Assembly: GCA_937136455.1 (NCBI GenBank)
Contig: CAKZOO010000100.1
Span: 1-64,000, forward strand
Origin: an uncultured Flavobacteriaceae bacterium
GTDB lineage: Bacteria; Bacteroidota; Bacteroidia; Flavobacteriales; Flavobacteriaceae
Length of the DNA stretch: 64,000 bases
Direction: 5' to 3'
Part shown: piece by piece, positions 56,957 to 63,801 of the stretch
Layout of the letters: every line of letters begins with the position of its first letter
Numbering within the stretch: position 1 is the stretch's first letter
Position numbers and translations under genes: made by a program
Notes under the pieces: model-generated
What the model saw: only the letters and a program-made list of their open reading frames with translations
Told to the model about the DNA's origin: nothing
The model's database searches: none

Positions 56957-57148
56957 TTAGTATCTAAGTTTGAAAACCTGCCTTTCTAGCCTCTCTTGTT
57001 TATAGTCTGTATACAGTAAACAAAAAACTTCGTAGTAACTGCCTATACTGTCAAAGTTAGGTTTAACGTCTATAATCACTAGCCCTTCAAACATGTTCAG
57101 ATTATAACGTTTACGTATCAACTCTTCTAAGCTTGCATTATCCATCAT
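56957..57148 (-). CDS. hypothetical protein, 63 aa
   Basis: Start at MMDNASLEEL, overlapping the upstream stop (ATGA) with GGGG before it. Contains VIIDVKPNFDSIGSYYEVF. Co-translated with the 97-residue protein. No family recognised. Confidence 0.55.
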   Translation of the reverse strand: MMDNASLEELIRKRYNLNMFEGLVIIDVKPNFDSIGSYYEVFCLLYTDYKQERLERQVFKLRY

Positions 57149-57438
57149 ACACCCCAACTAAGAATACGTTTTAGTTCCAACTGGTCTTGATCCCAGTCTG
57201 TGAGTTTTGTTGTAACCTCGCAGTCACGACCTACAGCGATGATCGGTTTGTTTGCTACATTATCTATATCTGTGTAGTAATACACCAATGGAGCGTTTAC
57301 AGGTTCGAATTCTAGGATGATTGCACCACCACTAACAACAAAGTTGGCCGTTGTCGGGATTGTCTCAAGGTGCGATATGAATTCTTGAAACTTAGCGTAT
57401 GTTGTAAAGCGGTCTAATTTTGTTTGATGAAGTCTCAT
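57145..57438 (-). CDS. hypothetical protein, 97 aa
   Basis: Basic N-terminus, mixed core (ANFVVSGGAIILEFEPVNAP) and C-terminal helix (LTDWDQDQLELKRIL). AAGGATAACAAATC precedes the ATG. Lies 6 nt after the periplasmic protein gene. Function unknown. Confidence 0.6.
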   Translation of the reverse strand: MRLHQTKLDRFTTYAKFQEFISHLETIPTTANFVVSGGAIILEFEPVNAPLVYYYTDIDNVANKPIIAVGRDCEVTTKLTDWDQDQLELKRILSWGV

Positions 57439-57444
57439 GATTTG

Positions 57445-57786
57445 TTATCCTTGTAAGGCATCTAATGTAAGTTTGTATATTTTGTTACATGTTTGCAAGC
57501 CCTTTACACTGCCTTGATTGAGTTTATACAAGGCTTGTGTCATAGATTCGATCATTGTATCGTTTCGCATGATATTCCAATCCGCTTCAAACTCTTCACC
57601 TGTTGCAATTGCAATCACATCAGATTTGCGTTGTTCCCCTATGTCTGCAAAGTGAAGTTCACAAGCGTATGCCTTACCTAGCATTTGCATAGATTCTTTG
57701 TTGTCTTGATCTAGTCCCTTAAGAGCCATTGCAGGGGTAGAAAGTAAGAGTGAAGTAGTTAGCGCTAAGGTTGTCAAAGTTTTCAT
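57445..57786 (-). CDS. secreted (periplasmic) protein, 113 aa
   Basis: Signal peptide residues 1-21 (LTTLALTTSLLLSTPAMA, cleavage after AMA). Mature protein helical with two Cys (ACELHF, QTCNKI) that could form a disulphide. No family recognised. A phage-encoded exported protein expressed from a CRP-site promoter could act on the envelope early in infection (inference). Confidence 0.7.
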   Translation of the reverse strand: MKTLTTLALTTSLLLSTPAMALKGLDQDNKESMQMLGKAYACELHFADIGEQRKSDVIAIATGEEFEADWNIMRNDTMIESMTQALYKLNQGSVKGLQTCNKIYKLTLDALQG

Positions 57787-57812
57787 AACGTTGTACCTGT
57801 TGTTTGTTTCGA

Positions 57813-57880
57813 TAAGTTAATAATACTTGATTGCTGTTAAATTAAAAGCTTGTGTATCCGGTTTTGTGATGACTGTCACA
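57813..57880 (-). promoter_or_regulatory. promoter with perfect CRP site, class I spacing
   Basis: TGTGATGACTGTCACA (57865-57880) is a full TGTGA-N6-TCACA match. The minus-strand -10 is TATTAT (57820-57825), -35 region poor (TTTTAA). The site centre is about 60 bp upstream of the expected start, close to the class I distance of 61.5. The leader contains TCGAAACAAACAACAGG. Confidence 0.75.
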
Positions 57881-57936
57881 TAACTAACTTAATGAACATC
57901 TTTGATGTGAAGAAAGCTAGATGTAACTTGTTACGT

Positions 57937-58089
57937 CTACCCTCTTACAAATGTTGTACGTTTAATTGTGCTGAGAGCCTCTGAACGGTCTACGGGGACG
58001 TTATTACATCTCATTGCTGTCATTGCCTTATTACGGTTGATTCGTTGCTGTGCGCGCTTCTGTGCGGCTTTAATTGTACGTTGTGACAT
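57937..58089 (-). CDS. small basic protein, 50 aa
   Basis: ATG with AAGGATC upstream. Begins MSQRTIKAAQKRAQQRINRN: a long basic helix, suggesting RNA or DNA binding. Located 11 nt downstream of the 96-residue gene in the same transcript. Too short to assign. Confidence 0.55.
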   Translation of the reverse strand: MSQRTIKAAQKRAQQRINRNKAMTAMRCNNVPVDRSEALSTIKRTTFVRG

Positions 58090-58100
58090 TAGTTTGATCC

Positions 58101-58391
58101 TTATAGGGTTTCTACGTTATAGTTAACAGAACATAGTAATTCAGTGTTAAATTTGTTAGGGGCTGTGGCCTTACTTTCTGATCTGTATCCTCTTTTAAAA
58201 TCTTTACCATAGGATACCACCCAACCGCAAACACCCCTGAATGGTTTCTTTTGTTCCACTGTAGCGCGCTTATCTCCAGACTTAACACCTAACACAATAC
58301 CATTATAAGCATGTTCATAGAATAAGTCTTGTAAATCTTGAATAGTTTCAAAATCAGATTCTACCACCTTATGGACAAATACTGTACTCAT
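58101..58391 (-). CDS. hypothetical protein, 96 aa
   Basis: GAGGTAACAAC precedes the ATG. Mixed with basic patches (GKDFKRGYRSESK) and an acidic early helix (DFETIQDLQDLFYE). No domain recognised. Confidence 0.6.
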   Translation of the reverse strand: MSTVFVHKVVESDFETIQDLQDLFYEHAYNGIVLGVKSGDKRATVEQKKPFRGVCGWVVSYGKDFKRGYRSESKATAPNKFNTELLCSVNYNVETL

Positions 58392-58402
58392 TGTTGTTAC
58401 CT

Positions 58403-58486
58403 CTACAAATTATCTAACATAAAGAATAAAGCTATTATAAGAATTACATCTAAAAGGTCAATATAGTTTTTATCTAATGTTGGCAT
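58403..58486 (-). CDS. hydrophobic micro-protein, 27 aa
   Basis: GAGGAAG lies 9 nt before the ATG. The product MPTLDKNYIDLLDVILIIAL plus seven residues has one TM-length hydrophobic helix. It sits between two genes of the same transcript with close spacing, so a small membrane peptide is plausible, but coding is unproven. Confidence 0.4.
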   Translation of the reverse strand: MPTLDKNYIDLLDVILIIALFFMLDNL

Positions 58487-58506
58487 TGTGTGATCTTCCT
58501 CACTTC

Positions 58507-58644
58507 TTATTCAGCATTTAGAATGTTGCACATTTCTTTTGTATTAACCTTCTCACACTCCGGTACTACATTCAAAGGTGAGGTAACATAGAGTAGGCCA
58601 CAAATTAAAGTGATAAAGGTGATAAGTACAATTTTGTTTTCCAT
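58507..58644 (-). CDS. single-TM small protein, 45 aa
   Basis: Start at MENKIVLITF, because the longer frame upstream runs through the promoter. TM residues about 5-22 (VLITFITLICGLLYVTS), then a polar tail with two Cys. The leader has the shared TCGAAACAAACAAC motif. Function unknown; likely in the inner membrane. Confidence 0.6.
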   Translation of the reverse strand: MENKIVLITFITLICGLLYVTSPLNVVPECEKVNTKEMCNILNAE

Positions 58645-58662
58645 GATAATGTTCCCAGTTGT

Positions 58663-58707
58663 TTGTTTCGATAAAGTTATAATAGCAAAAGGCCGACCAC
58701 CTGTAAA
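58663..58707 (-). promoter_or_regulatory. promoter of the 45-residue membrane protein gene
   Basis: Minus strand TTTACA, 17-bp spacer and TATTAT in the interval 58674-58702, followed by ACTTTATCGAAACAAACAAC, the leader shared with other genes in this block. GAAACTTTCGTTT just upstream recurs at 60117. Confidence 0.6.
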
Positions 58708-58749
58708 GTACGAAACTTTCGTTTTATGTGATCGACCTCTCATTTTTAA

Positions 58750-58935
58750 TCAGTAATGCAATTTATTATTTATTTTGTTTACAGTTTTCGAAAACTCATT
58801 AATTGTCGCGTGACGTACTTCACGTTCTACATTTTCGAGTGCGATACGGAAAAACTTTTCTCTTTCCTTTTTACAATCTGAATCAACAACTTCGTGGTAT
58901 GCTTTGATGGTGTCTTCGATAATTTTAATACTCAT
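58750..58935 (-). CDS. hypothetical protein, 61 aa
   Basis: Helical, charged protein (DCKKEREKFFRIALENVERE). AAGG lies just before the ATG, which is 3 nt beyond the stop of the upstream basic protein. Function unknown. Confidence 0.6.
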   Translation of the reverse strand: MSIKIIEDTIKAYHEVVDSDCKKEREKFFRIALENVEREVRHATINEFSKTVNKINNKLHY

Positions 58936-58938
58936 ACC

Positions 58939-59091
58939 TTATCCCTCATAGTTACGTTTAACATTACGTAGTTTGCCGCGTTGCACCTTACCACTTTTAC
59001 GGCTACGGGATTGCTTCTCTTCAAAGCTATCTACCATTTCAGAACGGAAAGAAGTCTTTTTGATTTTTACGATAGTGTTTGATAGTTGCAT
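58939..59091 (-). CDS. small basic protein, 50 aa
   Basis: Starts MQLSNTIVKIKKTSFRSEMV and continues with SRSRKSGKVQRGKLRNVKRN, strongly basic, possibly RNA-binding. First gene behind the class II CRP-type promoter at 59177-59226. Ribosome site GTGAGAAC is weak. Confidence 0.6.
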   Translation of the reverse strand: MQLSNTIVKIKKTSFRSEMVDSFEEKQSRSRKSGKVQRGKLRNVKRNYEG

Positions 59092-59176
59092 AATATTGTT
59101 CTCACTTTTTGTTGTTTGCCATTATTGGCTAGTTTGAATTTTTAATTCTATCCGTCCAACGCCTTGCGTTATCCGA

Positions 59177-59226
59177 TGAAGTAATAATAGTTTATCTGTT
59201 CTTACTTGTCTGTGATACGTGTCACA
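59177..59226 (-). promoter_or_regulatory. promoter with perfect CRP site at -41.5 (class II)
   Basis: TGTGATACGTGTCACA (59211-59226) is a full match. The minus-strand -10 is TATTAT (59184-59189) and there is no good -35 element. The site centre lies exactly 41.5 bp upstream of the expected start, class II geometry. The leader holds an AACGC/GCGTT hairpin (59158-59170). Confidence 0.8.
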
Positions 59227-59228
59227 TT

Positions 59229-59513
59229 TTAATCCATTTCTTTAATTTGTACAATTCCGCCTTTCTTTTCTAGAGTTAACATGCCATGTCTGAATGAATC
59301 GATCTCTACTGTGCGACCTTCAGGGATAGCATTAAACGCCTGTTGTACGTTCTGCGCATCCTTAAGAATACAATTAAGGGTTCGTTTGTCTGTGACGTTT
59401 GAGCCGCTTAGAATCGTACTGATACCCTGTAGTTTGATTTCGTCCTCTGTGGGCAGCGAAAAGCCGCCCGTTATAATATCTAATACCTGTCCACACTTTG
59501 TAAGGAATGACAT
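59229..59513 (-). CDS. hypothetical protein, 94 aa
   Basis: AAGGAG precedes the ATG. Polar protein (TKCGQVLDIITGGFSLPTED); C-terminal beta-strands (GMLTLEKKGGIVQIKEMD). It is the second gene behind the 158-residue gene and ends beside a CRP site. Function unknown. Confidence 0.6.
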   Translation of the reverse strand: MSFLTKCGQVLDIITGGFSLPTEDEIKLQGISTILSGSNVTDKRTLNCILKDAQNVQQAFNAIPEGRTVEIDSFRHGMLTLEKKGGIVQIKEMD

Positions 59514-59525
59514 TTTGTAATCTCC

Positions 59526-60002
59526 TTACTGATTATCAAACACTAGGAAATCAACACCGTTAAACGTTAGTTCTTCTTCGCTAAAATCATAAGAGTTGAA
59601 GTGGTGTCCGTAACCGCCAGCGCTTGCATATTCTTCACAGAATGATTCCTTTTCATCCTGATCCATTGTTGCATTCATACCTTTACCAATTGCTTCAAAT
59701 GCTTCGCACTCTTGACAAGCTTCAATCATTTCGATTGGTAAATCTGTGTTATCAGCAATGAAAGAGGCATTGAAACAACCTAGTAAATATTCATCACTAA
59801 AAATTTCATCCACCATTACAGAAAGGATTGTCTCATCTGTGATAAAGCGAACGTTACTTACTTCAAAATCAGTCTCTTCATTCAAGATACAACCCAACAC
59901 TTCACGGTAGCAAGGTTCAGAATGTAAACCTTCACAGAAAGTTTTAAGAGCTTTGATTGCAGAAAATTTAACAGTGTTTTGAGTGTTGTTTGAAGTATTC
60001 AT
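59526..60002 (-). CDS. acidic hypothetical protein, 158 aa
   Basis: Strongly acidic throughout (EEEL, DQDEKESFCEEYA) with scattered Cys; charge suggests a DNA-mimic or inhibitor, but no fold was recognised. Leader CAAACAAGGTAAAACATT. Served by two promoters (about 60065-60093 and 60152-60229). Confidence 0.6.
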   Translation of the reverse strand: MNTSNNTQNTVKFSAIKALKTFCEGLHSEPCYREVLGCILNEETDFEVSNVRFITDETILSVMVDEIFSDEYLLGCFNASFIADNTDLPIEMIEACQECEAFEAIGKGMNATMDQDEKESFCEEYASAGGYGHHFNSYDFSEEELTFNGVDFLVFDNQ

Positions 60003-60064
60003 AATGTTTTACCTTGTTTGTATTGTTTGCCGTTAGTGGCGTTGTGTTTCGTTTTGTTGGGATA

Positions 60065-60093
60065 AGTATCGTTTATTTCGTTGTTGCTGTCAA
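60065..60093 (-). promoter_or_regulatory. strong sigma70-type promoter
   Basis: Minus strand TTGACA (60088-60093), 17-bp spacer and GATACT (60065-60070), 60 bp before the 158-residue gene. Confidence 0.75.
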
Positions 60094-60151
60094 TACTTTA
60101 TTTTAATTTATTTTTGAAACTTTCGTTTCGTGTTTCCGTTCCCTGTGAGAA

Positions 60152-60229
60152 CAAATCCATATTATCAAACACAATCTAAAAGTAAACAGATAATTTCAAA
60201 TTGTGTTTTGTAATGTGAACTTGATCACG
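60152..60229 (-). promoter_or_regulatory. second promoter with near-perfect CRP site
   Basis: TGTGAACTTGATCACG (60214-60229) matches 9 of 10 positions. A minus-strand TAATAT (60159-60164) with TTTACT 16 bp upstream places the site about 70 bp upstream of the start, near the class I distance of 71.5. The site abuts the stop codon of the next gene. Confidence 0.55.
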
Positions 60230-60520
60230 TTAGTTTAATATTGCCGTACTTTCTCCCGTTTGAATATATAAAGCTTTTTGATAAAACCACAACCCCAGTT
60301 CAAAGTTTTTATCCAAGTAATCTGCTTTACTTTTTATCTTCTCTTCTATGTAAGATTCAATATCGTTAACTGTTACCTTACCGTTTAACACTTCATTAAT
60401 ACAACCTTGTGCGTTGTCAGCGTACCATTGGCAAGTCCTATTTATAGTATCTTCAGTAAGTAATACACGTTCGCCGTTGTTGATAACGTACAAAGGTTTG
60501 TTTAGTTCAGATAAAAGCAT
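60230..60520 (-). CDS. hypothetical protein, 96 aa
   Basis: Helical, mixed charge (TINRTCQWYADNAQGCINEV). The ribosome site is weak (CGGAAATTTGAACT). Driven by the class II CRP-type promoter at 60552-60601. Function unknown. Confidence 0.6.
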   Translation of the reverse strand: MLLSELNKPLYVINNGERVLLTEDTINRTCQWYADNAQGCINEVLNGKVTVNDIESYIEEKIKSKADYLDKNFELGLWFYQKALYIQTGESTAILN

Positions 60521-60551
60521 AGTTCAAATTTCCGTAGCTGTTTCGTTAATG

Positions 60552-60601
60552 AGAAGTAAGTATAAGCGACCACCTTTGATTTGTCTGTGATTGCTGTCAC
60601 G
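60552..60601 (-). promoter_or_regulatory. promoter with CRP site at -41.5 (class II)
   Basis: TGTGATTGCTGTCACG (60586-60601) matches 9 of 10 positions; minus-strand -10 TATACT (60559-60564). Centre 41.5 bp upstream of the expected start, and no TTGACA-like -35. Confidence 0.75.
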
Positions 60602-60615
60602 TTCTCTTAAATGTT

Positions 60616-61032
60616 TTAAAATTTCATATCAGAAAGGTAATGATCGATATACTCCCCAGATTCTAACGTCTCATTAATAAAATGATATGCTTGTACTAAT
60701 TCCCAGAATACTTTTTGCTCTGAAGTACCTCTATCATGAGATATTCCGTAGTTTTTCCACCCCTCCCAACTTGCTGAGGGGAAATTTCTATAACCTTGCG
60801 CACCTTGGCTATTGATCACAAGATCATAGTCTATATGTAAAATATTACCGTCCACAACAAAGAATAGTGTGCCCATTCCGGCCTTAAGTTCTATTTTTCG
60901 TTTAGGAAAACGTTCTTTCCACTGTGCAACATAAGCCTTTATGACCTGTTTCTGACTTATCGATATTTTTCGGGCTAGATCTTCTCTAGCAGATTTAATG
61001 GAGGATCTACAAGCATTCTCTAGATGGTACAT
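60616..61032 (-). CDS. hypothetical protein, 138 aa
   Basis: Start at MYHLENACRS with AAGGTAAAG upstream; a longer frame would begin inside the promoter. Basic N-terminal half (KQVIKAYVAQWKERFPKRKI), then beta-strands and Trp-rich segment (SASWEGWKNYG). No domain recognised. Confidence 0.6.
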   Translation of the reverse strand: MYHLENACRSSIKSAREDLARKISISQKQVIKAYVAQWKERFPKRKIELKAGMGTLFFVVDGNILHIDYDLVINSQGAQGYRNFPSASWEGWKNYGISHDRGTSEQKVFWELVQAYHFINETLESGEYIDHYLSDMKF

Positions 61033-61081
61033 AATCTTTACCTTGTTTGTGATGTTTCGTGTTGATGTAGTCTCTTGGTAC

Positions 61082-61141
61082 AAGAAACACTATACCAGTT
61101 TGAATTATTTGTGCAACTTATTTATCGTGACCTGCTTCACA
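61082..61141 (-). promoter_or_regulatory. promoter with CRP-like site
   Basis: Minus strand TTGCAC, 16-bp spacer and TATAGT (61089-61094, extended TGG). TGTGAAGCAGGTCACG (61126-61141) matches 9 of 10 CRP positions but is centred near -51.5, off the usual distances, and overlaps the end of the UvsE-like gene. Confidence 0.5.
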
Positions 61142-62128
61142 CTTTTGAACGTCGCTATAAAATTGCAATACTGCATCGGTTTTATGCTTTGCTTCAATCT
61201 CGATGTGTGCAATATGCAGAAAGTTAGTAGCATATGAAATCAAATCACCGTCTGTAATTGTATCACTGTGCTTTCTATCCGTCGGGGTATCTTTACCTTG
61301 TGATAAATGCATGATCGGAGTATTACCGTTCCATGTAGCAACAATACGATCAACAATAGCGGAATTAATATCAAGCTGATCATGTGTTAGTGCGTGGTGA
61401 TGATGGAGATCCAGTAGCATTTTGATTCCGTACTTCTCGCAAACCTGTAAAGTGTTCAGCACATCCCCAGTGAATAGTCTACCGTTTTTGTCTTCATTTT
61501 CGAGAGAAATCCAAGGAATAAGATCACTATACAAACCTTTATCAAGTTCTGGTAAGTGATCTAGATTACCGTTTAGGTGTACATTGATTGATGTTTTGTC
61601 ACTGGTTGTTAAACGTTCCATGAAATACTTATGCATGTATAACGCTTCGTAACTCTTAAGGCGTACCGCTTCAGATTCTGAATTAATGACCGAATACTGA
61701 TCTGGATGAGTACATACAATAATATTGTGTCTATCAATAACACGTTTACAACGTGCAAGTAATACATCCACTAGTTTTAATAGTTGCACATCGTAAAGCT
61801 GTGAAAAGTTGGGATGATCAAACATCGGTAATAGGTTACTAGATATACGTAGCATATGGCACTGTACAGGCATCTGTGAGACGAAAACCAATTGATTATA
61901 CAATGCATTAAGATTCTGCTTAACCTTGGCTGTAAGCTTTACAGAAAGCTTTTTGTAATTGTCTGTGATATGATGATCGGTTAACTCATTGATAGACGCC
62001 ACACCACAAATTTGTAGCATTGATTTTTGAGTAACAGTTCCGATGGTTGTGTCCTTTGCTTGAATAAACTTTTGTTTGTCTTGGCTGTAGTTTCCAACTT
62101 GGCAAACAGTTCCGATCTTATTTAACAT
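61118..62128 (-). CDS. uvsE: UV damage endonuclease (UvsE/UVDE-like)
   Basis: The 336-residue product has the TIM-barrel landmarks of UVDE: GTVCQVGNYS at the start, RISSNLLPMFDHP, ICTHPDQYSVINS-like VCTHPDQYSV (metal His), SINVHLNG, WISLENEDKNGR (Glu), MLLDLHHHHA (Asp and His) and PIMHLSQGKD. The enzyme nicks DNA 5' to UV lesions. Length fits UvsE (about 300). It is the first gene of the minus early block, downstream of a perfect CRP site. Confidence 0.88.
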   Translation of the reverse strand: MLNKIGTVCQVGNYSQDKQKFIQAKDTTIGTVTQKSMLQICGVASINELTDHHITDNYKKLSVKLTAKVKQNLNALYNQLVFVSQMPVQCHMLRISSNLLPMFDHPNFSQLYDVQLLKLVDVLLARCKRVIDRHNIIVCTHPDQYSVINSESEAVRLKSYEALYMHKYFMERLTTSDKTSINVHLNGNLDHLPELDKGLYSDLIPWISLENEDKNGRLFTGDVLNTLQVCEKYGIKMLLDLHHHHALTHDQLDINSAIVDRIVATWNGNTPIMHLSQGKDTPTDRKHSDTITDGDLISYATNFLHIAHIEIEAKHKTDAVLQFYSDVQKCEAGHDK

Positions 62129-62171
62129 TATATAAAGCCTTGTTTCGTTTCGATATGGGTAATTTACTGCC

Positions 62172-62242
62172 CACTATCTGTATATGCAAGTGACAAAGTG
62201 TAGAAAGTTACACATTAAACTATTTGTGTGAGAATGATCACA
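62172..62242 (-). promoter_or_regulatory. promoter with perfect CRP site (class I-like)
   Basis: TGTGAGAATGATCACA (62227-62242) is a full match, between divergent genes. On the minus strand TATACA (62179-62184) places it near -62. On the plus strand a TATAAT (62268-62273) would place it near -45 for the 68-residue gene. Confidence 0.7.
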
Positions 62243-62351
62243 AAATAATATTTCACCTGTTCACTTTTATAATCTGTATAGTAATATTGAACACGTTAGC
62301 AAATTGCTAGCGAATATCGAAAACATGAACAACAAATAAAGGTAAATGATT

Positions 62352-62558
62352 ATGAAACAAGTTAAGAAACCATTAAAAGCTGGTACTGATTTCTACCGTG
62401 ATGCTAATATGAATATTGTTAAGTTTACACGTAAACAAGCTATGACGATACTTAAACGTTTTAAGAAAGAAAAAGAGAGTAGATACACAAACGGATTTAA
62501 ATACAAGCATTTAGAATTGATAGAGAAAGAAGCATATTTCTGTTACTCTCTGGCGTGA
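62352..62558 (+). CDS. small basic protein, 68 aa, divergent to uvsE
   Basis: The second ATG is chosen (AAAGGTAAATGATT upstream, the same leader as a minus-strand neighbour). Strongly basic (KQAMTILKRFKKEKESRYT), likely nucleic-acid binding. A 14-bp hairpin follows the stop. Confidence 0.6.
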   Translation: MKQVKKPLKAGTDFYRDANMNIVKFTRKQAMTILKRFKKEKESRYTNGFKYKHLELIEKEAYFCYSLA

Positions 62559-62564
62559 ACTGTG

Positions 62565-62597
62565 AGACGGATCACTTACTTTCTAAGTGGTTCGTCT
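62565..62597. other. 14-bp hairpin without U-tract
   Basis: AGACGGATCACTTA (62565-62578) pairs with TAAGTGGTTCGTCT (62584-62597) with two G-T pairs and a 5-nt loop. No U-tract follows, so it may stabilise the 3' end of the small plus-strand transcript. Confidence 0.6.
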
Positions 62598-63161
62598 ATA
62601 CTATATTCAAAGGGTAACAAATGAGGAAAGACAAACACAATTAGGTTAACATGCGGCAAGGTGGGTGACGCGATATTATCAAAGCTTTTGCAGGAACCAT
62701 ACGATCCTATTATTCCTAATTGACAAGGTTGTAAGTAGTTGTTAATGATTATCCTTTGTATTTGAGAATGATTCGTATTCAATAATGTAAACAATTATCT
62801 GTAAAACGTGATTTAGATCACAGAAATAAATAAAATCCTCATGACAAATTTTGAAAAACAGATCTCAGAAATAAATTATTGAGCTAGTCGTAAGTTCTTG
62901 AAAAATAAAAGGAAAATACGAAAATTAGAATTTGCACTTGGAAAACGAAAAGTTGATTTGGTGATTGAATTCTACCATTCTGACCTCAAAAACGAGTGAG
63001 TGATTTGGTACTAATTTTGCAAAAGTAATCTCAGTAATAATTTTAACAACTTGCACAAATTTATTTGGAATCTTGAATGCATATCTTAAAATAAATCCCG
63101 TCGTTAATTCTAATATAAAATCCCGACCTCGTAAAGAGGTCAGGAGAATTAAGGTTCCAAT
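62598..63161. other. gene-free stretch with Fur-like boxes
   Basis: No supported gene. It contains two minus-strand copies of the Fur-like 19-mer (62738-62756, 16/19; 62761-62779, 15/19), a CRP-like site CGTGATTTAGATCACA (62807-62822), and twice the motif ATCTCAG followed by AATAA. The right end carries a terminator (63121-63141). Confidence 0.5.
63114..63143 (-). terminator. terminator of the minus-strand genes at 63.2-63.7 kb
   Basis: GACCTC (63125-63130) pairs with GAGGTC (63136-63141) around GTAAA; on the minus strand it is followed by GGGATTTTATATT. Confidence 0.75.
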
Positions 63162-63359
63162 TTATGTAGAAGAATTCATGGCAGCTTGTTCCCACACACT
63201 ACCTTCTATAAGGTCTTCAGGGTTGATGTCCTCGCTCTTAAACCAACCTACCGGAAACAGGCATACCCAGACCTCTTGCCCTTCTCCGTAATCACGGACT
63301 TGGTAATCTTTCATACGCTCTTTGTTATACCACTCTGATACCACTTTAAAGTTTCTCAT
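63162..63359 (-). CDS. hypothetical protein, 65 aa
   Basis: Small soluble protein (VVSEWYNKERMKDYQVRDYG; VWVCLFPVGWFKSED). Overlaps the upstream gene by 14 nt and precedes the terminator. No family recognised. Confidence 0.6.
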   Translation of the reverse strand: MRNFKVVSEWYNKERMKDYQVRDYGEGQEVWVCLFPVGWFKSEDINPEDLIEGSVWEQAAMNSST

Positions 63360-63726
63360 TTAATTTCTCCTCTATTAAATCCACACACTGTTTCCAATAT
63401 GGATCGTTTACAGGTTCTATGTGGTGCCATTGAAGGGCTGCAATACGTCTACCTTCTGCGAACACATCTTCCATGTACATGTAATGGTCTTCATTCCAAA
63501 TGTACCCCATGTAGTCTGGAGACTCTACATCCCAGTAATTATCACATAACATTACTGTGTTCTTGTCCGGCCTGTTAAAGTAATTACCCCGTAATCTTTC
63601 TTCCAAACTATCCATGTTTTGTAGATCATACTCCATTTCAGAATTGACATGATCCAACCATTCTTGTAGGTCAGTGGGATTTTTGTAATCTTCCCATGCA
63701 GAGTCGATTTCCATTTTCTTAGTCAT
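63346..63726 (-). CDS. acidic hypothetical protein, 126 aa
   Basis: Start at MTKKMEIDSA (GGGAAG upstream). Acidic, Trp/Tyr/Met-rich (YWDVESPDYMGYIWNEDHYMYM). No domain recognised. First gene behind the promoter at 63773-63801. Confidence 0.6.
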   Translation of the reverse strand: MTKKMEIDSAWEDYKNPTDLQEWLDHVNSEMEYDLQNMDSLEERLRGNYFNRPDKNTVMLCDNYWDVESPDYMGYIWNEDHYMYMEDVFAEGRRIAALQWHHIEPVNDPYWKQCVDLIEEKLNEKL

Positions 63727-63772
63727 AACACTTCCCGTAAATAAATTATCTATCAATTCTTAAGTTGGGTAC

Positions 63773-63801
63773 AGTTTACTAACTATCTTCCACCCTGTCA
63801 A
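63773..63801 (-). promoter_or_regulatory. sigma70-type promoter
   Basis: Minus strand TTGACA (63796-63801, overlapping the stop of the next gene), 17-bp spacer and TAAACT (63773-63778), 45 bp upstream of the 126-residue gene. Confidence 0.7.

Noticed and set aside
58489..58504. TGTGATCTTCCTCACT, a CRP-like site
   Set aside because: It overlaps the GAGGAAG ribosome site of a small ORF inside a transcript, so the match may be coincidental; not counted in the CRP array.
62561..62576. TGTGAGACGGATCACT, a CRP-like site
   Set aside because: It is part of a 14-bp hairpin after a stop codon, with no promoter nearby.
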